Positions 7,907 through 15,520 of a stretch of DNA of 38,823 nucleotides are shown here, piece after piece. Within the stretch, counting starts at the first letter, position 1. Each line of letters opens with the position of its first letter. Under the pieces are notes generated by a model, which was given only the letters and a program-made list of their open reading frames with translations, ran no database searches and was not told the origin of the DNA. The position numbers were made by a program, and so were the translations under genes. The DNA is from UBA10427 sp003500135 (GTDB taxonomy: Bacteria; Bacteroidota; Bacteroidia; Cytophagales; Cyclobacteriaceae): NCBI GenBank assembly GCA_963966275.1, contig CAWZYQ010000015.1, positions 1 through 38,823 of the forward strand, given 5' to 3'.

Positions 7907-9193
7907 ATGAAATTTACTTATTTGGTTAACTTCTTATTGATAGCCCTGCTCCCGGTTGGACATCATGTTTTTGGTGCGCAGGAGGATTCTTTGCAGGCCG
8001 ATAATGGAACATTTGAGCAGAAAGACATTCGCGACCTGCTTAAAAAGAAAAATGCTCCCCCAAAGCCTCCCAAAAAAATGATGTTGCTTGTTTTGCCCAA
8101 TGTAAGCTCCAATCCGGCAAACGGTTTGTTGCTAGGTGTTGCCGGTACTGCAGGTTGGTTCTGGGGGCCTAAAGAAACCACTCGTGTTTCATCTCTGGGC
8201 TTTAATGCCGCCTACACTACCAAAAAACAGTTTTTATCCTTTGCCAAATCGAACGTTTACACCAAAGATGATAAATTCTATCTTCAGGGAGATTGGCGAT
8301 ACTACATGTATAATGCGCCAACCTGGGGTTTGGGTACCAATGCACCCGATACGGGCAATATATCTCCATCGACGGGCTGGCAAGGCGCCGATCTTGATGA
8401 AACAGAAGGCGCTTATCCTCTTTCTTACAATTATCTGAGGTTTCATGAAATTGTAAGCTATCAGGTAAAGAAGAATTTCTATTTAGGTATTGGTTATCAT
8501 CTCGACTATTATAATGAGATCGAAGATGAACTACTTGAGTTGGATACAATACCCAGGCAACTGACACCACATTTTATATATTCCGAATTAAACGACTTCG
8601 ACAGAAAGCAATACATTTTATCAGGTGTGAGTGCAAATTTGGTATATGATACCCGGGATAACCTGATCAATGCATACGAAGGTTCTTTCGTGAATATCAA
8701 TTACCGGTACAACCCAACCTTCCTGGGGAGCGATCAAAACTCATCTTCACTATGGATGGAATACAGGACCTTTCATTCACTATCTGTTAAAACACCCCGG
8801 CACCTGATTGGTTTTTGGTTGTTTGGCAATTTCCTGGTTTCGGGTAATCAACCCTATTTAACGCTTATGGCGCTGGGTGAAGATCAAAGGGCAAGATCGG
8901 GAAGAGGGTATGTTGCGGGCAGGTTTCGTGGTGAAGACCTGATCTATGGCGAGGCAGAGTACCGGTTTCCCATTTCACCTCGTAGCAGAATTATTGGGGG
9001 TGTATTATTTGTTAACTTCACTACGGCGTCAAACAGGTCGCGGGATATTGGTCTGTTCGAATACATCCGTCCCGGTGTGGGATTTGGATTCCGGTTTATG
9101 CTCAATAAAAACTTCCGTACCAACATTAACCTCGATTTTGGCTTTGGACAAAAATCAAAAGGATTTTATTTCTCGGGCACGGAAACTTTTTAG
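7907..9193 (+). CDS. BamA/TamA-like outer-membrane beta-barrel protein
   Basis: A 428-residue protein with an N-terminal signal peptide (hydrophobic residues about 5-22). A short proline/lysine-rich linker near residues 45-57 precedes a beta-rich C-terminal domain with alternating aromatic strands. NLVYDTRDNLINAYEGSFV and RGYVAGRFRGEDLIYGEAEY match the surface-antigen (D15/Bac_surface_Ag) barrel, including the conserved RGEDLIYGEAEYRFP-like strand, and the last residue is Phe as in many outer-membrane barrels. It has no POTRA domains, being much shorter than BamA. Such short Bacteroidota proteins are annotated as BamA/TamA family, with unknown cargo. A 295-base gap lies upstream. Function beyond an outer-membrane barrel is not established. 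Confidence 0.8.
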   Translation: MKFTYLVNFLLIALLPVGHHVFGAQEDSLQADNGTFEQKDIRDLLKKKNAPPKPPKKMMLLVLPNVSSNPANGLLLGVAGTAGWFWGPKETTRVSSLGFNAAYTTKKQFLSFAKSNVYTKDDKFYLQGDWRYYMYNAPTWGLGTNAPDTGNISPSTGWQGADLDETEGAYPLSYNYLRFHEIVSYQVKKNFYLGIGYHLDYYNEIEDELLELDTIPRQLTPHFIYSELNDFDRKQYILSGVSANLVYDTRDNLINAYEGSFVNINYRYNPTFLGSDQNSSSLWMEYRTFHSLSVKTPRHLIGFWLFGNFLVSGNQPYLTLMALGEDQRARSGRGYVAGRFRGEDLIYGEAEYRFPISPRSRIIGGVLFVNFTTASNRSRDIGLFEYIRPGVGFGFRFMLNKNFRTNINLDFGFGQKSKGFYFSGTETF

Positions 9194-9526
9194 GGTTGTT
9201 ATGTTACAGGTAAATACCATTCCTTTTGGCTTGCTCCTCCAATACAGAGTTTTATCCGATGGTTTTGTCATAACTGTGGTTGTTTGCTTTCGCAGGATAT
9301 CCACCCGTTCAATGCATACATCATGTTATTTCAAAGTTGATCAAAACTTATCTACGAAACCTTACAAACCTTCCATTGATATGCTGAAGTAGCCTACGAT
9401 TTGTTTATGATAAAAATTGAATGGGCATAAATGGCTTGCTTTATATTGAAAGGCTACCTCGGAATGAATTTCATTTAAAGCAATTATTTGTTATATGTAG
9501 TGATAACATTTTGTTGATAATTCTAA
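9194..9526. other. Gene-free stretch after the barrel gene
   Basis: I see no convincing gene, terminator or repeat here. A reading frame overlapping the end of the barrel gene stays open to about 9392, but its residues resemble no family known to me. The region may hold remains of sequence that once preceded the EamA transporter. Confidence 0.5.
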
Positions 9527-10450
9527 TCGAACAGCATCAATAGCAAACAAAAAAACTTCTGGTTAATAACCTGTTTCGTTCTCTTGTGGAATTCAGGGTT
9601 TATAGGCGCCGAGTATGGACTACCCTATGCCAGCACATTCACCTTGTTGTTTTACCGTTACCTGGCCTTAACCCTGCTGATTTTCTTTTATTTGATATTA
9701 AGGGATCAATTTTATTGGGTGGGGTGGCGGGCGGCCTGGCAACAAATGATAATTGGTTTACTGTCGCATGGAGTGTGGCTTACCTGTGTCCTTTTCGCCA
9801 TTGATTATGGGGTTCCGGCGGGCATAGTAGCCCTCGTTTTTGCGTTGCAACCCCTGGCTACCGGAGCCCTTTCCGGTGTGGTAGTTGGCGAACGAACTCA
9901 ATGGAATCAGTGGCTTGGATTGATTATTGGTTTCTTCGGTGTGGCCATTCCTGTAGTATTACGGGTAGATTTTCAAAACGCTTATGAAGTTTTCGCATGG
10001 TTCATTCCTCTGGGTTCGGTTATTGCACTAACCGCGGCCTCCCTTTTTCAACGAAAAATCAGTCTGAAAAGATCATATGAGAACGTTCCAAAGGGTTTAT
10101 CCCTTTTTTACCAAAGTTTGGCGTCCATGATATTCCTGCTGCTGCCTGCTATTTTTATCGAGGGTTTATCGGTGAAGTGGAGCCCTGTATTTGTCTCTGC
10201 ATTGATTTGGCTGGTTTTGGCTGTTTCCCTTGGGGCTTATGTGTTGATGTGGATTTGATTGACCGATTAAAGACGACCAAGGTGGCATCACTTTTTTATC
10301 TGGGCCCTCCGATCACCATGCTCATGGCCTGGCTGGCTTTCGGTGATAAAGTAGCGCTTATAGATGTGTTTGGGTTTAATCCTTGTCTTCGTGGGTGTTT
10401 TAATGACCTATTTTAATTCTGGTTCAATATCAAAAAGTGGAATAAAGTGA
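9527..10450 (+). pseudogene. EamA/DMT family permease, frameshifted
   Basis: Conceptual translation gives a drug/metabolite transporter of the EamA family. It starts in one frame with NFWLITCFVLLWNSGFIGAE, and further on GVPAGIVALVFALQPLATG is typical of the first EamA repeat. Near 10250 the frame is lost: the text reads VLMW then stop, while the next frame continues LIDRLKTTKVASLFYLGPP, the conserved end of the second repeat. One missing base (a Tyr codon reduced to two bases) explains it. A second shift near 10379 (one extra base) is needed to reach ILVFVGVLMTYF and the stop at 10448-10450. The frame is open back to 9527 but has no ATG; TTG at 9584 is the first alternative start. The product was an inner-membrane exporter of unknown metabolite. 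Confidence 0.82.
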
Positions 10451-10762
10451 GAGATTACGCATTTATGAACAGAATCTAAAAACTGGATTTGCTTCTGCCT
10501 TTTTTGACAAATGTGATATAAAAAGGGCATAAATTAAGCTTTATGATTGATGAAATTTAGAAGAGGATTAGTCATGTATCAAGTTAAAATCAATATAACC
10601 GTAAAAGGGACTCTTAAATTGAAATAAATGATTAAATTAATGGAATAAGTTAAGTAATAGCTTTAATGGTTGGTTGGTATGTCCGCTTTGAATTTCCGAA
10701 TGTTCATTGTGATGTGCTACTTCATTCTGCTATTTCAGATGTTTAATTAATTAATAATCAAA
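10451..10762. other. AT-rich gene-free stretch
   Basis: Nothing is recognisable except a 17-codon ORF at 10574-10627 (MYQVKINITVKGTLKLK) preceded by a purine-rich AAGAGGA. Its reality is unsupported. The stretch probably carries the promoter of the following lipoprotein gene. Confidence 0.4.
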
Positions 10763-11188
10763 ATGAAAGCATTAATCTATGTGAGTATCGGTATGCTTTT
10801 TTCCTGTACGGCTACAAAAACACCAGTAAAAACCCCGCTTCTTGATCATTATACCTTCTTATTAACAGGAGTATCGACTGACCCGACGTATGGGTTTTCG
10901 GAGAAGAACCCTGTAGAAGTAGGGGGAGTTGACAAAGGCGAGGGGCCTTTAAACGAAAGAAGATTTTTAAATGCATTAGCCGGGCCCAATGGGGAGCCAA
11001 TAAGTTATTACAGGGCTGGTAGTTGCTGTCCTGTAAAAAGTGAGAATGGATTCATGGGTAAAGCCATGCTTGATAATTACAGGGTTACCTGGGAAGGGTC
11101 TGCTGATACTGTTTCAATTTATATCAATATGTATGATTACGGTGAGTTAATGGCTCCGATAGGGTTTACTTTAAGGCCACAAAAGTAG
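10763..11188 (+). CDS. Small conserved Bacteroidota lipoprotein
   Basis: A 141-residue protein begins MKALIYVSIGMLFSCTATK; the lipobox LFSC places the lipidated cysteine at residue 15. The mature part contains TDPTYGFSEKNPVEVGG, NERRFLNALAGPNGEPI, YYRAGSCCPVKSENG and INMYDYGELMAPIGF. From memory these match a Bacteroidota family sometimes carrying the name 2-dehydro-3-deoxyphosphooctonate aldolase in databases. It has no resemblance to that cytoplasmic TIM-barrel enzyme, so the name looks like a propagated error. The SCCP cysteine pair and the conserved YDYGE segment are the likely functional core. It is expected in the periplasm or on a membrane surface. Role unknown; it stands alone. Confidence 0.75.
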   Translation: MKALIYVSIGMLFSCTATKTPVKTPLLDHYTFLLTGVSTDPTYGFSEKNPVEVGGVDKGEGPLNERRFLNALAGPNGEPISYYRAGSCCPVKSENGFMGKAMLDNYRVTWEGSADTVSIYINMYDYGELMAPIGFTLRPQK

Positions 11189-11445
11189 CCGGCCCTCAGT
11201 CTAAAAAAAGGGAATAGAATTACTGATTTTTGTTATACATGATCAGAATAAACAAATAATGAAATACTCAGTCTTGCTTTGCTTTTTTGTGCTGGCTATA
11301 TCTTAAATAAATAGCAGTACAAATAGTAGGTGAAGGATTTATATTGAAAAACCAGAATTATTATTATGGATTACAACCTTTCTTTTTTGGGTTATGATCT
11401 GGATTTCATGCCCTGAACCTAAAACACGATCTACAAATCAGAAAA

Positions 11446-12159
11446 ATGAATAGTTCGCAATTCAAAGAAACTTTTCTGCCCAAAGAGCTGGTCCTTGAAT
11501 TATCCCGTGACTTCCCGGATAAGGATATTGAAGCAAAAATAGAGCTTATTAAAAGTTATGCGGCGAAGATCGGATACAAATTCGATGCAGATGTTTTCGA
11601 AATACTGTTGAACAAGGAACTCGGTATTTGTCGATGGGAAGCGGGACAATATTCCTTGGCAATTACCCATTTTGAGCAAGTGATACATCAATTACCACCA
11701 AATGCTAATCCTACAACTTATTTTTTAGTAATAGGCCTTTTAATTCGTTGTAATACTTTGATCGCTGATTATGACAAAAGCCTGCAATGGGCGGAATTGG
11801 CAATGAATAACTTAAGCCAAACAAATAATTCATTTGACAAACTTAGCAGCCTGGTGGCATATGCCGATCTAGTAGGACGGACAAACAGGCCTTTCGCGCA
11901 AAAGTTTATACCGCTTATCAATGAGGTCATAAATGAACTAGGTTTTCCGGAAACGCTGAATGATCCGAATAAGACAATTGATTCCATTCAAAAAACCAAT
12001 ACGAAATGGAACAAGAGGCTTTCGGAAATAACTTTAACGAAATATAAAAACGAAGCTTCAGAAATGAAGGCTTTTGAGGAATACAGACAACAGTGTCCGG
12101 TTGGATGGTATAGAAATTATGCCGGGGAGAAGATTGAACAATTAAAAAATATGAAGTAG
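11446..12159 (+). CDS. Hypothetical protein with TPR-like helices
   Basis: I do not recognise the family. The 237 residues are soluble, without signal peptide or membrane segment, and appear mostly helical. The segment RWEAGQYSLAITHFEQVIHQLPP around residues 64-86 has the alternating small/aromatic pattern of a tetratricopeptide repeat, and residues 95-130 (RCNTLIADYDKSLQWAELAM) look like a second one, so a protein-binding role is plausible. The C-terminal tail is basic and ends KIEQLKNMK. A four-base gap separates its stop from the next ORF, suggesting translational coupling with the membrane protein that follows. Confidence 0.7.
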   Translation: MNSSQFKETFLPKELVLELSRDFPDKDIEAKIELIKSYAAKIGYKFDADVFEILLNKELGICRWEAGQYSLAITHFEQVIHQLPPNANPTTYFLVIGLLIRCNTLIADYDKSLQWAELAMNNLSQTNNSFDKLSSLVAYADLVGRTNRPFAQKFIPLINEVINELGFPETLNDPNKTIDSIQKTNTKWNKRLSEITLTKYKNEASEMKAFEEYRQQCPVGWYRNYAGEKIEQLKNMK

Positions 12160-12163
12160 TTTT

Positions 12164-12589
12164 TTGGTTCAAAAACGAAAAATAGTGTACGATAAATCAC
12201 CAAATTCAAAACAAAAGATCGTAGCGGCACGCATTTTTCTGATTGACGGTACCGGTGCACTGGTCACGGCGGCACTGCTTAGCCTGGCGCTGGCCAGACA
12301 CGAGGCGCTCTTTGAGATGAAGCCGGACATATTATATTTTTTGGCATCACTTGCCGTTTTATTTGCCCTGTACTCTTTTACCAACGCTTTTTTAAAGCCA
12401 AAGAACCGGAGACAACCCCTGAAGGCAGTCGTATGGGCAAACACTTCATATTGCCTGCTTACGCTTGGGCTGGTGATTTATTATTATCACACATTGACAT
12501 TATTAGGGATCGCGTATTTTATGGGTGAGATCGTCGTGATACTTCTTTTGGTTCGGCTGGAGACAAAGGTGATCAGAACCTATACATGA
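12164..12589 (+). CDS. Small four-helix integral membrane protein, unknown
   Basis: A 141-residue protein with four predicted membrane helices, roughly residues 25-45, 58-78, 90-108 and 112-132. No ATG is available: an in-frame stop lies at 12152, so the only reasonable start is TTG at 12164 (Met-VQKRKIVYDK). The next ATG would remove the first helix. The gene begins four bases after the stop of the TPR-like gene, a coupling arrangement that fits a weak TTG start. The basic N-terminus suggests it faces the cytoplasm. No family recognised. Confidence 0.65.
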   Translation: MVQKRKIVYDKSPNSKQKIVAARIFLIDGTGALVTAALLSLALARHEALFEMKPDILYFLASLAVLFALYSFTNAFLKPKNRRQPLKAVVWANTSYCLLTLGLVIYYYHTLTLLGIAYFMGEIVVILLLVRLETKVIRTYT

Positions 12590-12923
12590 CAGCCACTTAT
12601 TTCTACTTGTTAATGCAAATTAAAGTTCAAAAGAGAAGAGGAGGCAATAAATTAGGAATAGGCAAGGTATTTCTTTTGAATCCAATTAAGGCAGGATGCC
12701 GGCTCAATTCAAAAGGGATAAGCTGTTAAGAATATAATTTTCAATTGATGCAAAGATTATAGGTTCATTTATAAAAATCTGATATATTTGATCTAAAATG
12801 CCACTCAAGACGCTAAGAGTGCAGTATGTTTCTTGTTGCCGCTGCTGAGATCATTATTAAAAACAAACCATTTCCGCCCGGTAACCACCATAATGTTTTC
12901 AATATTCTTAAATACTTTTTGTA
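12590..12923. other. Gene-free stretch upstream of an orphan barrel gene
   Basis: No gene or repeat is convincing. A TATATTTG at 12783-12790 matches the Bacteroidota -7 consensus on the plus strand, but the -33 partner is missing and the next start codon is 134 bases away, so I list it only as a possible promoter within this gap. Confidence 0.35.
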
Positions 12924-13982
12924 ATGAAATTGAAAGTAATTCTTTTTTCCTGTTTTATTCTCTCATTTGGCATACTTAAGGCGCAGAATGATTTCAGGCC
13001 TGGGTATATCATTGAGCATTCGGGTGACACCTTGTTTGGCCAGATTGATTATCGTGGCGACCTGCATATGAGCAATGCCTGTAAATTTAAATCTTCTGAT
13101 AAAACTGTTCAGGAATATTCCCCCAAAGAAATCAGGGCCTATCGTTTTGACGAGGGCAAGTTCTACGTTTCTAGAGAGGTAGACAACAAAATGGTTTTTC
13201 TCGAATATCTCATAAAAGGGACAGTTAATGTCTATTATTTACGTGATAATAGCGGGGATCATTATTTTTTAGATAAAAAGGGACAACCTATGGTAGAAAT
13301 ACCATATGAGGAAGGAATAAAATACGTGGACGAAAGGAAGGTATATTACGAATCCAAAAATCATATTGGATTGTTGAAGTACTACATGCAGGATGCTCCG
13401 GGTGTACAGTCACAAATACAGTCCATCAGAAAACCGGAACATAAGAATCTGATTAAATTGGCTGAAAACTACCACAAGGCAGTTTGTGAAGATGAAGAGT
13501 GTATTGTATATGAAAAAAATGCCCCCATGTTCAAAATCATTCCGGAGATAGTAGGAGGGGTAATCAATTATACGGGGGTTGAAGACCTGGTCGATAAAAA
13601 TTATACACATGTCGGTTTAATTGCGCATATATGGATGCCCAGGTTAAATGAAAAAATTTATTTTAGAACTGGTGTGTTGAGGTCCGAACTGGTGTTTGAT
13701 GTGTTTTATTACGATGACATCATAGAGAATTATTACAAGATCCCATTTCAGTTGGAATATATTTTCCCGAAAGGCATCATCAGACCGAGGATGGCCTATG
13801 GAATGAACTATTATGTGCGAAAGTATTTTACAGTGTCATTTAACCTTGGGGCTAATGTTAAAATAACAGATACTTTTTTCCTAAGTGCCACTACAGATAT
13901 AGAATACCGACCCTCATTGTTTATTATTCCCAATAAGTTTCTATCGTATTCTTTGAAAATGGGACTTTTTATTAATTTATAA
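12924..13982 (+). CDS. Secreted hypothetical protein with barrel-like C-terminus
   Basis: A 352-residue protein with a clear signal peptide (MKLKVILFSCFILSFGILKA, cleavage near the AQND junction). The N-terminal third, starting RPGYIIEHSGDTLFGQIDY, is a beta-rich module that I recall as common in secreted Bacteroidota proteins of unknown role. From about residue 205 the sequence alternates aromatic and polar residues in strand-length blocks, ending LKMGLFINL, as expected of an outer-membrane barrel of the porin/PorT-like kind. A cysteine pair (CEDEEC) lies near residue 188. Function unknown; no operon partner is visible. Confidence 0.65.
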   Translation: MKLKVILFSCFILSFGILKAQNDFRPGYIIEHSGDTLFGQIDYRGDLHMSNACKFKSSDKTVQEYSPKEIRAYRFDEGKFYVSREVDNKMVFLEYLIKGTVNVYYLRDNSGDHYFLDKKGQPMVEIPYEEGIKYVDERKVYYESKNHIGLLKYYMQDAPGVQSQIQSIRKPEHKNLIKLAENYHKAVCEDEECIVYEKNAPMFKIIPEIVGGVINYTGVEDLVDKNYTHVGLIAHIWMPRLNEKIYFRTGVLRSELVFDVFYYDDIIENYYKIPFQLEYIFPKGIIRPRMAYGMNYYVRKYFTVSFNLGANVKITDTFFLSATTDIEYRPSLFIIPNKFLSYSLKMGLFINL

Positions 13983-14208
13983 ACTCTTTAGGGCTCCGAT
14001 ATTAGACGCCGTTGCAGGTGTTCTTAACTGCAAATCAAAGATTCCATAGGAGTAGTTATTAACCGAATATTAAAAGATAATTTATTGATTAATGTCAAAA
14101 ATGAACATATAAAAATAGTTTTTGGAATTCTATATAGCTCACAACTTTCTCAAGCAATTCTTGAAACTGGGAAAAAAGTTCATTTCAGCTTGTTATTAAA
14201 TAAAGTAT

Positions 14209-15084
14209 ATGAAAATGAAATATCTACTATTATTTCTAATTAATATTTCAATTTTAAGTATGAGCCAAAGTTATCTTGTTGAGTTTGATAAATATAATTC
14301 AACTTACGACTTTAATTGGCGTGGTTTTGAAAGCGCCGATGAATATGAGAATAAATCAAAATTTATAGAATTTGTAAAAATTAATAATTTTTTGTAAGGT
14401 GAGCGGATTATGCTTCAACTACAAGAAAAGGAGCTACGATATAGTATAAAATCAGTGGATTTTAATAATGATGCTATTTCTGATATAATCTACAGCGGTC
14501 CATGGGGAGGTGAAGGAAACATTGTTCACTTTTTCATCCGGTATGATTCCGGTTTTCAAAACATTTTCACCCTAAAGCAAGGAATCACTAAGGTTGTTTG
14601 GAAAAATAACTTAATAGACAAAATTTATGCTCATGATTGGGGTTGTTGTGCAGACCCAACTTTAAAAAATCAAGTCTATAATGTCACGTATGCCAATAAC
14701 ATCCCGCAGTTTGAACTAATATGGGAGTCAATTGAACTTGAAGAATTTATAGTAAAACCTAAAAACTATTGGGAAAAACCTAAAAGATTCGAAATATCCA
14801 ATGAATTATATAAGTTTAGAGGACAACCATATATTGATGACACAACGCAAAATTACCATTTGAATATAACCGGTAATACTATCGGATTATTAGAAAAAGG
14901 ATTCAGAGGCTCTGCTTATGCATCCACAACTGATGATACCGGAAGAACCTGGTGGTATGTAACAATAGATTCTGAATATAAATTAAAGGATACCTACATT
15001 AAATATGAGTCTCGTAAATTCTCCCCTCATTTAGTTGGGTGGATCAGTAGTAGATATATCGCAGAACTTTCTGAAAAAGATTGA
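14209..15084 (+). pseudogene. Secreted SH3-like protein gene interrupted by one in-frame stop
   Basis: An ATG at 14209 opens a frame with a signal peptide (MKMKYLLLFLINISILSMSQ). It stops at TAA 14395-14397, then continues in the same frame without further stops to 15084. Read through, the product is about 290 residues. The downstream part has an FG-GAP-like DFNNDAISDIIYSGPWGGEG segment. A C-terminal bacterial SH3-like module follows, around TTDDTGRTWWYVTI and GWISSRYIAEL. The second part alone, from ATG 14410, would lack a secretion signal although the protein type looks secreted, so one gene broken by a nonsense change is the simplest reading. A recoding event or sequencing error are alternatives. 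The region is noticeably more AT-rich than its neighbours. Confidence 0.65.
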
Positions 15085-15520
15085 TAAGTAAAACGCAACA
15101 TTTCACTAAATAATTCATCCTTTTCTGTTATACAATCGGTTTCAGTAAAGTAAAAGGATAGCGATCTTTCTAGAATATACATACCAACCCTTCAAAAAAA
15201 GATTTCAAGAAGAGCCATCGCGGGAATATATTCTTAAATCGTACGCCCTTATCACGTATTTCTTAAGCACTCCCCATCGCATAAAGCATACACTGCCAGA
15301 AACTCACCGCGGTAAAGTTGGCGCCTTATTAGGAGAACCACAGAAACTCACCGCCGTAACTTGACAAGCTCACCGCCGTAACTTGGTGAAGTTACCGCCG
15401 TGGGTTTCCGGGCAGATTAAGGAAATGGTTTCGCGCATTCTAAACAAAAAGATAAACAAACCATAATCGACAATCCACGATTATATGTTAGTTTTGAGTT
15501 CAATAGCTGAACAACCCATT
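15085..15520. other. Intergenic region with repeat array, no clear gene
   Basis: A frame is open from roughly 15173 to 15363 (reading ..REYILKSYALITYFLS..) but has no start and no family I recognise; it might be a transposase tail. The right half holds the 22-bp-phased repeats described separately. The start of the phosphoesterase lipoprotein follows. Confidence 0.45.
15297..15405. repeat. 22-bp-phased direct repeats, core CTCACCGCCGTAACTTG
   Basis: Four copies of one core motif lie at 15303-15320 (one base longer, diverged), 15347-15363, 15369-15385 and 15391-15405 (diverged). The second and third are identical over 17 bases. Start-to-start spacings are 44, 22 and 22 bases, so the copies sit on the same helical face, with one position of the lattice empty. 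The first two copies also share the preceding CAGAAA. Tandem binding sites of this length and phase are known at the ends of IS21-family elements and at replication or regulator sites. No transposase gene is present nearby, so an insertion-sequence remnant or a solo binding array is possible. Confidence 0.75.

Noticed and set aside
15297..15405. CRISPR array reading of the phased repeats
   Set aside because: Repeats are 17 bases with about 5-base gaps, so there are no spacers, and no cas genes are near.
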